The notes under the pieces are model-generated. The model saw nothing but the letters and a program-made list of their open reading frames with translations. It made no database searches and was not told the origin of the DNA. The position numbers were made by a program, and so were the translations under genes. From CBDCDJ01 sp965215355 (GTDB lineage Bacteria > Deinococcota > Deinococci > Deinococcales > Trueperaceae), in NCBI GenBank assembly GCA_965215355.1, contig CBDCDJ010000007.1, forward strand, positions 4,092,001-4,156,000: a DNA stretch of 64,000 nucleotides. The letters run 5' to 3'. Within the stretch, counting starts at the first letter, position 1. Every line of letters begins with the position of its first letter. This document shows, piece after piece, positions 17,008 to 24,959 of the stretch.

Positions 17008-18911
17008 CTCACACCCCCGAACAACCTCGGCAACACGTTGACGAACCACGGAAAATACGTCACCAGCAGCAGCACCACCAGCATCACCGGCCACAGCGTG
17101 AGCATCGCCCGGCTCGCCCGCTCGATGGGTATTTCGCCGATGGCGCAGCCGACGAACAGCGCCGTCCCGACCGGCGGCGTGGTCAGGCCCAGCCCCAAAT
17201 TCATCAGCAGCACAATCCCGAAATGTACCGGGCTCATGTTGATGGGGTCGGCGGTGACGATGGGCAGCAGCACCGGCGTCAAAATCAAAATGAGCGGGGC
17301 CATGTCCATAATCGCGCCGAGGAGGAGCAGCAAAATGTTGATCATGGCGAGCAGCAAAATAGGGTTGTCGCTGAGGGCCAAAATACCGTCCGCCAGCGCG
17401 CTCGGGATGCGCAGGTAGGCCATCAGCCAGGCGAACGAACTCGCCGTGGCGATGAGAAAGATGACGATAGAGATGGTGCGCACCGACTGCAGCGTGGCGC
17501 TCCAGAGTCTGGCGAGGGGTAATTCTCTATAAATGAAAGCTGCCACGACAAAGGCCACGACCGTGCCAATGGCCGCCGCCTCGGTCGCGGTGAAGAGGCC
17601 GAAGGCGATGCCGCCGACGATGATGACGCCGACCGCGAGCGCCGGAATCGCGCTGACGGTGACGCGCAGGCTTTCCCCGAACGGCGGGCGCACGTCGGTC
17701 GGGTAGCCGCGCCGCAGGGCCAAGAAGTAACTCGCCACCATCAGCGACAGCCCAATCATAATGCCCGGAATGTAGCCGCCCAAAAAGAGCGCGCCGATGG
17801 AGACGCCGCCCGCCGCGAGGCTGTAAATCACTGCATTGTGGCTCGGCGGGATGATGAGGCCCTGGGTCGAACTGGCGACGGTCACGCCGACGGCGAAGTC
17901 GGTGTCGTAGCCTTCGCGCTTCATCATGGGGATGAGGATGGAGCCGTTGGCGCTCACGTCGGCGACGGCCGAACCCGACGCGCCGCCAAACAGCATCGAG
18001 GCGACGACGTTGACCATCGCCAAACCGCCCCGCACCGGGCCGACGAGGACTCGAGCAAAGTCCACCAAGCGCTGCGCGATGCCCCCTTCGGCCATAACCT
18101 GGCCCGCCAGGATGAAAAAGGGAATCGCGAGGAGCGGCGTCGAGTTGACGCCGTTCGCCATCCGCTGCGCCACAATCAAGGGCGGCAAGCCAAGGTTGAA
18201 CACCGTCACCAGACACGCCACCCCGAGCGCCACCGCGATAGGCACCCCGACCACGAGCAGCAGCGCGAGCGAGCCGAGCAGTATGCCGACCGGGCTCAGC
18301 AGGTTCTCGAACCCTAAAATCGCCACGGTGCCGGCCAGCAGCACTATTCCGATAACGCTCAAGGCGAGGCGCAGCGTGAGGTTGCGCTGCGGCACCTCGT
18401 CGTTCACGGTGAGCTTGCCAAACAGGTTGCGCAGCGCGTAAAGGATGATGAGCGCGCCGCCGAACGGGATGCCCAGGTACATCACGCCGATGGGTAATTT
18501 GGTTGCTGAAAACGTCTGCACGAACGTCTTGCTGCTGAGTTCGTAGCCGTAAAAAACGAGGTACGCGCCGAAGCCCGCGACCAGCAGCCACACCGCCCGC
18601 GTCATAAGGGTCTGCAGCGCGCGGGGGAACTGGCGCACCACCACGTCGACCGCCAGGTGCTCGCCCGCGCGAATCGCCAAGCCGCTGCCGAGCATCGACA
18701 GCCAGACCATCAGGATGAGACTGACCTCTTCGGTCCAGCGGGGAATGCGCAGACCCGGCACGTAGCGCGCCACGACCTGCCAGGCGATAACCGCGACGAT
18801 GCCGAGGAGCAGCGCGGCGCAAACCGTGCGCACTGCTGTGGTGAAGTAAAGCTCGAGCCGCCCCGCCCGGGAAAGGGAAGGGGGCTCGAGCCTGCGGTCA
18901 GTATTCGTCAC
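17004..18911 (-). CDS. Fused TRAP transporter permease (DctQ-DctM)
   Basis: Protein of 635 residues. Residues 20-170 are the small DctQ subunit (four membrane segments, including RWTEEVSLILMVWLSMLG), and about 200-630 are the large DctM subunit with some twelve segments and the conserved FGGASGSAVADVSANGSILIPMM and ASSTQGLIIPPSHN blocks. TRAP systems use the sodium or proton gradient to import acidic sugars and organic acids. It lies 13 nt after the binding-protein gene and is divergent from a uronate catabolic operon, so a hexuronate is the likely cargo. Confidence 0.93.
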   Translation of the reverse strand: MTNTDRRLEPPSLSRAGRLELYFTTAVRTVCAALLLGIVAVIAWQVVARYVPGLRIPRWTEEVSLILMVWLSMLGSGLAIRAGEHLAVDVVVRQFPRALQTLMTRAVWLLVAGFGAYLVFYGYELSSKTFVQTFSATKLPIGVMYLGIPFGGALIILYALRNLFGKLTVNDEVPQRNLTLRLALSVIGIVLLAGTVAILGFENLLSPVGILLGSLALLLVVGVPIAVALGVACLVTVFNLGLPPLIVAQRMANGVNSTPLLAIPFFILAGQVMAEGGIAQRLVDFARVLVGPVRGGLAMVNVVASMLFGGASGSAVADVSANGSILIPMMKREGYDTDFAVGVTVASSTQGLIIPPSHNAVIYSLAAGGVSIGALFLGGYIPGIMIGLSLMVASYFLALRRGYPTDVRPPFGESLRVTVSAIPALAVGVIIVGGIAFGLFTATEAAAIGTVVAFVVAAFIYRELPLARLWSATLQSVRTISIVIFLIATASSFAWLMAYLRIPSALADGILALSDNPILLLAMINILLLLLGAIMDMAPLILILTPVLLPIVTADPINMSPVHFGIVLLMNLGLGLTTPPVGTALFVGCAIGEIPIERASRAMLTLWPVMLVVLLLVTYFPWFVNVLPRLFGGVR

Positions 18912-18924
18912 AGTTGCTTAAAGC

Positions 18925-19896
18925 TTACTGCGTGTCCAAAATCCGCTGCACTAAATCGCCGTACTCGCTGCCGTAGGTGTCGTACAAGGGTTGCACCGCG
19001 TCCTGAAACTCTTGCGTGTCCACCTGAATAATCTCGCTGCCCGCGTCGATAACGGCTTGTTTACTGGCGTCGGAAAGCTCAGCCCACGCTTCAAACTGCA
19101 CCGGCACGCTCGCCTGCGCGGCTTCACGGACCAGGGCCTGGTCTTCGGGGCTCAGTCGGTCCCAGGTGGACTTGGCAATCATCACGACTTCGGGGACGCG
19201 GGCGTGCCCGTCTTCGGTGAAATATGGCGCGACCTCGAAGTGGCGCACGCCGTTCGGCCCGTAGGACGGATAGTTGTTCTCCGCGCCGTCGATGACGCCG
19301 GTTTGGAGCGAGCTGTAGACCTCGCCGAAGGCCATCGGCACGGGCTCCGCGCCGAGCAGTTCCATCATGTCCAAAACGACCTGGCTCTGCTGCGTGCGGA
19401 TACGCAAACCCTGCAGGTCGGCGACGCTGCGAATCGGCGTGTTCGTGGTGTAAAAGTTCCGCGAGCCCGAGTCGTAGTAGGCGAGCCCGACGAGGTCGGC
19501 TTCGGCGAGACCCGCCAACAACTCCTCGCCGACCGGCCCTTGCAGCACGTTGACAAAGTGGTCCTGGTTTCTGAAGATGTAAGGCAGGCTGTACACGCCC
19601 ATCGGCGCGTAAAACTCGCCGACCGGACTGGTCGAGGTGCGTACCACATCGATGACGCCGAGTTGTGCCTGCTCGATGGTCGAACGCTCGTCGCCGAGTT
19701 GCCCGCCCGCGAACACTTCCATCGTGATGCGCCCGTCCGAATTCTCTTCTAAGTAGTTCGCCATGAACTTTAACCCGACGACGGTCGGGTAGTCCTCGGG
19801 TTGGTTGTCCGCCGCGCGCAGGGTGATGTCTTGGGCCAAGCTCGAGCCGAACAAACCGAGTGCCAAAACGAGCAAACCGAGTTTCAAACGCTGCAT
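18925..19896 (-). CDS. TRAP transporter substrate-binding protein (DctP)
   Basis: Protein of 323 residues with a Sec signal peptide (MQRLKLGLLVLALGLFGSSLAQ). The DctP fold is clear: GGQLGDERSTIEQAQLGVIDVV, a LRIRTQQSQVVLDMMELLGAEPVPM region with the Arg that binds the substrate carboxylate, and LQTGVIDGAENNYPSY. It delivers a carboxylated substrate to the fused permease encoded next to it. GGAGG precedes the ATG. The gene is divergent from the LacI regulator, with an operator-like sequence in the shared gap, so it is probably repressed by that protein. Confidence 0.93.
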   Translation of the reverse strand: MQRLKLGLLVLALGLFGSSLAQDITLRAADNQPEDYPTVVGLKFMANYLEENSDGRITMEVFAGGQLGDERSTIEQAQLGVIDVVRTSTSPVGEFYAPMGVYSLPYIFRNQDHFVNVLQGPVGEELLAGLAEADLVGLAYYDSGSRNFYTTNTPIRSVADLQGLRIRTQQSQVVLDMMELLGAEPVPMAFGEVYSSLQTGVIDGAENNYPSYGPNGVRHFEVAPYFTEDGHARVPEVVMIAKSTWDRLSPEDQALVREAAQASVPVQFEAWAELSDASKQAVIDAGSEIIQVDTQEFQDAVQPLYDTYGSEYGDLVQRILDTQ

Positions 19897-19972
19897 ACGT
19901 GCATCCTCCTTGAAAAGTTCTCGAGCCCAGGCAAATCACTTGGACCGAGAAGAGCGACAAGTCGACCTGCCC

Positions 19973-19989
19973 AAACCGTTACCGCTAAC
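19973..19989. promoter_or_regulatory. Operator-like site upstream of the TRAP genes
   Basis: AAACCGTTACCGCTAAC closely resembles the perfect palindrome ACCGTTAACGGT at 20174-20185. The two sites lie on either side of the divergent promoters of the transporter and catabolic operons and fit a LacI-family repressor. Confidence 0.55.
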
Positions 19990-20127
19990 ACCAAAATGTC
20001 GTCTTGCATGAAAACGTAACACACCGCCCGAGCCCGTGTCAATCAGGCGAGGTCTCATAAATCAAGTATCCCGCTCTTACGTCGTACAGAAGGTATCTTA
20101 AGGAGTTGCGACTTGTTAAAACCCGTC

Positions 20128-20157
20128 TTGACGTGGCTTTTCAGGGCGGCCTATACT
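20128..20157 (+). promoter_or_regulatory. Sigma-70-type promoter of the uronate operon
   Basis: TTGACG and TATACT are spaced by 18 bp. The -10 box ends 8 nt before the TTG at 20166, so transcription should begin almost at the start codon. The frame is open further upstream, but a start there would place this promoter inside the gene. Confidence 0.75.
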
Positions 20158-20165
20158 CGAGCATC

Positions 20166-21194
20166 TTGAGCAAACCGTTAACGGTAACAAAAAATGCAAC
20201 CTCCGAACGGACGACTATTTCAGATGTCGCCAGGGCGGCGGGCGTGTCGACGATGACGGTCTCAAGGGTCATTAACGCCAAGGGCGAGACGCGGCCGTCG
20301 ACTCGCGCGCGGGTCGAGGCGGCTATTCAACAGCTCGGCTACCGGCCGAGCAAAGTTGCGCGGAGTCTGAGCACACAGCGCACCTTTACCCTCGGCCTAG
20401 TCGTTCCCGACATCACAAACCCGTTCTTCCCCGAAATCGTGCGCGGCGCGGAGGACGCGGCCTGGCGGGCGGGCTACAGCGTTGTCCTGTGCAACACCGG
20501 CGAAGGCGCTGAGCGCGAGCGGGCCGTGCTGCACATGTTGGAAGAAAGCCGGGCCGACGGCGTGGTCGTGTGCAGTTCGCGCTTGGGCGAGGCCGAACTG
20601 TTGCAAACAGTCGCGCAACACCCCGCCGCCGTGCTCGTCAACCGCAGCGCGCCGCAGCACCTCGCCGGCAGCGTCCTTGTCGACGACGCTTACGGGACGA
20701 TGCGCGCGGTTCACCACCTGCTCGGGAGCGGGCGCGAAACTATAGGTTTTTTGGCCGGGCCGGACACCTCTTACAGCGCCAAAGAGAGGTTGAGGGGCTA
20801 CCGAACGGCGCTCGAGACCATCGGCCGAGAGGTCGACGAAGCGCTTGTCCTCGCCTGCACACCCGATGAAGCGGGTGGCTACAAAGCGACCAAAACGCTT
20901 CTTACGGCTCAGCCCGTGGACAGCCTCGTCTGCTACAACGACCTCGTCGCCATCGGCGCGTTGCAGGCGCTGGACGAACTTAGGATAGTGGTGCCGGAGC
21001 GCGTCGCCGTCGTCGGCTGCGACGACATCCGCATGGCGAGCCTGACGCGGCCGCCCCTGACGACCCTGGGCGTGTCCAAGTACGAAATAGGCGCGCAGGC
21101 TGTAGCGACGCTTCTGAACCGGATTGCGGGCGAGCCTTATGGCGAGCGGGTTGTCCTGAAACCTCAACTCATCGTCCGGCAGAGTGCGCCGTGA
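20166..21194 (+). CDS. LacI-family transcriptional regulator
   Basis: Protein of 342 residues if TTG 20166 is used; an upstream TTG at 20106 would add 20 residues but is less likely because the promoter lies between. The helix-turn-helix TTISDVARAAGVSTMTVSRVINA sits near 17-39, followed by the hinge helix (ARSLSTQRTFTLGLV) and a periplasmic-binding-protein-like effector domain (VVPDITNPFFPEIVRG; VVGCDDIRMASLTRPPLTTL). It heads the uronate operon and probably represses that operon and the TRAP genes until a uronate intermediate binds. The palindrome ACCGTTAACGGT overlaps codons 4-7, which points to autorepression. Confidence 0.9.
   Translation: MSKPLTVTKNATSERTTISDVARAAGVSTMTVSRVINAKGETRPSTRARVEAAIQQLGYRPSKVARSLSTQRTFTLGLVVPDITNPFFPEIVRGAEDAAWRAGYSVVLCNTGEGAERERAVLHMLEESRADGVVVCSSRLGEAELLQTVAQHPAAVLVNRSAPQHLAGSVLVDDAYGTMRAVHHLLGSGRETIGFLAGPDTSYSAKERLRGYRTALETIGREVDEALVLACTPDEAGGYKATKTLLTAQPVDSLVCYNDLVAIGALQALDELRIVVPERVAVVGCDDIRMASLTRPPLTTLGVSKYEIGAQAVATLLNRIAGEPYGERVVLKPQLIVRQSAP
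20174..20185. promoter_or_regulatory. LacI-type operator palindrome
   Basis: ACCGTTAACGGT is a perfect 12-bp palindrome with the central CG-type symmetry favoured by LacI/GalR proteins. It lies about 10 nt downstream of the expected transcription start, inside the first codons of the regulator gene, a position suited to autorepression. Confidence 0.7.
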
Positions 21195-22693
21195 AAGGGG
21201 ACGTGGTGAAAGGGGACATGGTGCAAGACAACGCAGTGCAAACGGCTGAAAAGTATTTTGCTAAGGATGACTACTCCGCTTCTGTGTCGACCGCGGGCGA
21301 CGTGGTTCTGTGGCTGGACGGCAAGAAAAAGTTGAACCTCGTCGCGCCACCCGACAGCCGTGTTTTAGACAACTTCAAAGGTGAGGTCGGCTCGAGCGAA
21401 AACGACCTCGTCCACCTGAAGGCCGTTAAAAGCCATGAGAACGCCGCCGCCCTCCTCGAGTTGTTGCCCAACTTAAAACCGACGCCGCTCGGCTTGAAAA
21501 CATCCGCAGGCTTCGGCGACCGGCTCGGCGTCGCCACGCCGGGGCACGCTCGAGCCCTGCAACAAGTCGGCGGGACCATCGCCCCCATTTTCGCCCAACA
21601 GTCCATCCGCGAAATGACCCGTACCATTCGTACGCCCGCGGACGTGATGGCCGACGCCACCTGGGGCGCGTTTCAGGCGGGTTGGCGCGAGCCCGTGGGT
21701 GCGGACGCCGACCACCTCAAAACCCTCTCAGACAGCGACGCCTGCGCGGCGGCGGGTTTCAGCTTTTACACCGTCGACCCCGGCGAGTTTGTCAACGACG
21801 CGGCGGAAACGGCGGACGCTGCCGCGTTGCAAGAGGCTTTCGACGCGCTGCCCTGGGACGCGCTCGAGACCACGCCCACAGACTTCATGGGGCTTTACAA
21901 AGGTAGCTTTGACCTCGAGACCCAAACCCTGGACCTCACGCCCAAGGCTGTGACTCGAGCCGCGGTCAAGTACGGCGCGGCCGTCGCCCACGTCGTCGAG
22001 ATGTACCGCCACCTCAAAGCCAAAAACATCCCGTTCGAACTCGAAGTCTCGGTCGACGAAACGGCGCACCCGACCTCGTTTGTGGAGCACGCCGTTATCG
22101 CCTCGGAGTTGAAGCGCTTGGGCGTCGAGTGGGTGAGCCTCGCGCCGCGCTACGTGGGCAGGTTTGAAAAAGGCGTCGACTACATCGGCGACTTGGACGA
22201 ACTGAAGCGAAACTTGACCGTCCACGCCGAGGTTGCGCGGGCGCTCGGCCCCTACAAGCTGAGTTTGCACTCGGGTTCGGACAAGTTCGGCGTGTACGGG
22301 ATTGTGGCGGAGGCGACCTGCGGCCTGGTTCACCTCAAAACGGCGGGGACGAGTTACTTAGAGGCGCTGCGCGTCGTCGCGCGGGTTGCGCCGGAGTTGT
22401 TCCGGGAGGTGCTCGAGCACTCGCGAGAACGCTTCGAGTACGACCGCAAAAGTTACCTTTTGTCCTGCGACCCAGCCCGCGTGCCGTCGGCTGAGAGTTT
22501 GAAAGATGCTGAGTTGCCGGGGCTGCTCGAGCAAACCGACGCTCGCCAAGTGTTGCACGTCACCTACGGCTCGGTGCTCGACAGGTTCAAACCTGAGCTG
22601 ATGGGTGTGCTCGAGGCCCACGAAGAAGCGCACTACGAAACTTTGGCGCGGCACTTCGAGAAACACCTGCGACCTTTTGTAGGTGAAGCATGA
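21191..22693 (+). CDS. uxaE: Tagaturonate epimerase (UxaE family)
   Basis: Protein of 500 residues. UxaE interconverts D-tagaturonate and D-fructuronate, joining galacturonate breakdown to the glucuronate route. Family features are GLKTSAGFGDRLGVATPGH near the start, FELEVSVDET with acidic metal ligands, and LSLHSGSDKFGVYGIVAEATCGLVHLKTAGTSYLEALR towards the end. GTG at 21191 overlaps the regulator stop (GTGA); later in-frame starts exist at 21206 and 21218. It overlaps the next gene by 4 nt, so regulator, epimerase and reductase are one translationally coupled operon. Confidence 0.88.
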   Translation: MKGDVVKGDMVQDNAVQTAEKYFAKDDYSASVSTAGDVVLWLDGKKKLNLVAPPDSRVLDNFKGEVGSSENDLVHLKAVKSHENAAALLELLPNLKPTPLGLKTSAGFGDRLGVATPGHARALQQVGGTIAPIFAQQSIREMTRTIRTPADVMADATWGAFQAGWREPVGADADHLKTLSDSDACAAAGFSFYTVDPGEFVNDAAETADAAALQEAFDALPWDALETTPTDFMGLYKGSFDLETQTLDLTPKAVTRAAVKYGAAVAHVVEMYRHLKAKNIPFELEVSVDETAHPTSFVEHAVIASELKRLGVEWVSLAPRYVGRFEKGVDYIGDLDELKRNLTVHAEVARALGPYKLSLHSGSDKFGVYGIVAEATCGLVHLKTAGTSYLEALRVVARVAPELFREVLEHSRERFEYDRKSYLLSCDPARVPSAESLKDAELPGLLEQTDARQVLHVTYGSVLDRFKPELMGVLEAHEEAHYETLARHFEKHLRPFVGEA

Positions 22694-23502
22694 CTCTCTT
22701 CGACTTGAAAGGCAAAGTCGCGGTTGTCACAGGCGGCACCGGCGTCTTGGGCGGGGCGATGGCGCGCGGGCTCGCCACGGCGGGTGCGCAGGTCGCGATT
22801 ATGGGACGGCGTGAAGAAAAGGCCGAAGAGGTGGCGCGTAGCATTAAAGACGAAGGCGGCGAGGCGCTGGCCTTGCCCGCCGACGTGCTGGAGCGGGGGG
22901 AACTCGAAGAGGCTCGAGCCAAACTGCTCACCGCCTGGAACCGCGTCGACATCCTCGTCAACGCCGCGGGCGGCAACCTGCCGAGCGCGACGGTCGTCGG
23001 CGACCTGAGCTTCTTCGACGTTGAAAAATCCGCCCTGAACGAGGTCGTGAACCTCAACCTGCTCGGCACGGTTCTTCCTTCGCAAGTGTTCGGCGCGGCG
23101 ATGCGGGAACGGGGCAGCGGCTCCATCATCAACATCTCTTCGATGGCGGCGCAGAAACCGCTGACCCGCGTCGTCGGCTACAGCGCGGCGAAGGCGGCGG
23201 TCGACAACTTTACAAAGTGGCTGGCGGTCGATTTAGCGCAAAAATACGGCGAAGGTTTGCGCGTCAACGCGATTGCGCCGGGCTTTTTCGTGGGCGAGCA
23301 AAACCGTAAGCTGCTGCTCAACGAAGACGGCTCACTGACCGCTCGAGGCCGACAAATCGTCACGCACACGCCGATGGGCCGTTTCGGCGAACCCGAAGAC
23401 CTGGTCGGCACAGTTGTCTGGCTCGCTTCGGACGCTTCTCGCTTCGTGACCGGCGTGGTGGTGCCGGTGGACGGCGGCTTCGCGGCGTTTGGGGGGATTT
23501 AA
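22690..23502 (+). CDS. SDR oxidoreductase, probable D-mannonate/fructuronate oxidoreductase
   Basis: Protein of 270 residues, classical short-chain dehydrogenase. The NAD(P) motif VVTGGTGVLGGAMA is at about 14-27, the NAG-type motif VNAAGGN near 96, the catalytic Ser near 152 in IINISSMAA and the YSAAK Tyr/Lys near 166-170. In this operon the logical reaction is NAD(P)H reduction of D-fructuronate to D-mannonate, as performed by SDR-type mannonate oxidoreductases in other bacteria that lack UxuB. The function comes from context; the fold assignment is secure. Confidence 0.85.
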   Translation: MTLFDLKGKVAVVTGGTGVLGGAMARGLATAGAQVAIMGRREEKAEEVARSIKDEGGEALALPADVLERGELEEARAKLLTAWNRVDILVNAAGGNLPSATVVGDLSFFDVEKSALNEVVNLNLLGTVLPSQVFGAAMRERGSGSIINISSMAAQKPLTRVVGYSAAKAAVDNFTKWLAVDLAQKYGEGLRVNAIAPGFFVGEQNRKLLLNEDGSLTARGRQIVTHTPMGRFGEPEDLVGTVVWLASDASRFVTGVVVPVDGGFAAFGGI

Positions 23503-24762
23503 GTGTTGGCTCGAGCCCTCGCCCCCGCAGGTCAGGTCCTGGACGCCGACACCGTCCGGCAGACTTTGTACAGTCTCGAGGGCAAGTTCACGGGCCAGCG
23601 CGTCCTCGTCCTCATCCCCGACCACACCCGCACGCTGCCGCTGCCACAACTGTTCAAGCTGTTGGTCGAGATTTTGCACGATGTTAAAGGGCTCGAGTTC
23701 ATGGTCGCCCTCGGCACGCATCCGCCTTTGAATGAAGAGCAACTAAATAGACTCGTCGGCGTGACCCAAGAACAGCGTGAAAACGAGTTCAAACACGTCG
23801 GCCTCACCAATCATGCCTGGAACGACCCCGGCACCCTGACGACCGTCGGCACGCTGCCTCAGGAGCAAATCAAAGAAATCGCCGGAGACCGCTGGCACCC
23901 GACCTTGGGCGGCGACGTGCCGGTCAACATCAACCGCGCGGTGCTCGAGCACGACCACGTCGTCATCCTCGGCCCGACCTTTCCGCACGAAGTGGTGGGC
24001 TTTTCGGGCGGCGCGAAATACCTGTTTCCCGGCATCTCGGGGCCGGAAATGATCAACGTCACCCACTGGCTCGGCGCGCTCGCCGGGGTGCGCGGGACCA
24101 TCGGCATCAAAGACACGCCGGTTCGCGCCATGATTCACGCCGCCGCCGAGCACGTCAAAACGCCGGTCACACTCGTCGCCCTGACGGTCGTGGGCGAAGG
24201 GCTGGCGGGCCTGTTCGTCGGCGACCCCCTCAGTGCCTGGAGCGCCGCCGCCGACCTCTCTTCAGAGCGGCACATCGTTTGGGTGGACGAGCCATTCGAG
24301 CGCGTGCTGTCGCAAGCCCCGCCGATGTACGACGAGCTGTGGACCGCGGGCAAGGCGATGTACAAGCTCGAGCCCGCCCTCGCCGCGGGCGGCGAACTCG
24401 TCATCTACGCGCCGCACTTAGACACGGTGAGCCGTGTTCACGGGAACCACATCTATGAAATCGGCTACCACGTTTTGCCGTATTTTTTGAAGCAGTGGGA
24501 GCGGTTCAAGCACGTTCCCTTGGGCGTGCTGGCCCACTCGACGCACGTGCGGGGCGACGGGGATTTTGTGAACGGCGTGGAACTTCCGAGGGCGCAGGTC
24601 ACCCTTTCCACCCGCTTGTCGCCCGCAGACTGCGACCGGCTCGCGCTTCAGTACCTCAATCCTGACGATGTAGACCCGGCCGAGTGGCAAAACCGCGAAG
24701 CCGAGGGCGTCCTGTTCGTGCCCAAAGCGGGCGAGATGCTCTACAAAGTGAGGGGAACGTAA
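23503..24762 (+). CDS. LarA-like nickel-pincer racemase/epimerase (DUF2088)
   Basis: Protein of 419 residues. Lactate racemase LarA carries a nickel-pincer nucleotide bound through Lys184 and His200, with His108 and His174 as catalytic bases. The same pattern is seen here: DHTR (40-43), GTHPPLNEE with His73, His162 in PHEVVGFSGG, Lys172 in GGAKYLFPG and His188 in NVTHW. The 10- and 16-residue spacings of His162-Lys172-His188 equal those of LarA. It starts directly after the SDR stop. The substrate is probably a sugar acid of the uronate pathway, not lactate. Genes for making the cofactor (larB, larC, larE) are not in this window. Confidence 0.85.
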   Translation: MLARALAPAGQVLDADTVRQTLYSLEGKFTGQRVLVLIPDHTRTLPLPQLFKLLVEILHDVKGLEFMVALGTHPPLNEEQLNRLVGVTQEQRENEFKHVGLTNHAWNDPGTLTTVGTLPQEQIKEIAGDRWHPTLGGDVPVNINRAVLEHDHVVILGPTFPHEVVGFSGGAKYLFPGISGPEMINVTHWLGALAGVRGTIGIKDTPVRAMIHAAAEHVKTPVTLVALTVVGEGLAGLFVGDPLSAWSAAADLSSERHIVWVDEPFERVLSQAPPMYDELWTAGKAMYKLEPALAAGGELVIYAPHLDTVSRVHGNHIYEIGYHVLPYFLKQWERFKHVPLGVLAHSTHVRGDGDFVNGVELPRAQVTLSTRLSPADCDRLALQYLNPDDVDPAEWQNREAEGVLFVPKAGEMLYKVRGT

Positions 24763-24790
24763 TGATTGCAAAAGTGAGGCTCGAGACGTG

Positions 24791-24900
24791 TCTTGTCCCC
24801 CTCCTTTCAGGAGGGGCTAGGGGAGGTCTGCTTCTGTGACTGACTCTATGGCAAGTTGTCAGAAGCAAATCCCCCCAACCCCCCTTGTTAAGGGGGGCTT
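24791..24900. repeat. Palindromic repeat between larA-like gene and uxaC
   Basis: Two C-rich/G-rich hairpins (CCCCTCCTTTCAGGAGGGG at 24799-24817 and CCCCCCTTGTTAAGGGGGG at 24879-24897) flank a further inverted pair (TCTGCTTCTG near 24827 and CAGAAGCA near 24860). It looks like a REP-type element in the middle of the operon and may lower readthrough into uxaC or stabilise the upstream message. Confidence 0.65.
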
Positions 24901-24959
24901 CTTCTAGGCTCGTTCGGAACTGCTGACATTTTTATCCTTTAACTTTAAGGAGGCCCGCC

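Noticed and set aside
20106..20165. Upstream TTG start for the LacI regulator
   Set aside because: A strong promoter lies inside this segment and the extra residues do not belong to the family.
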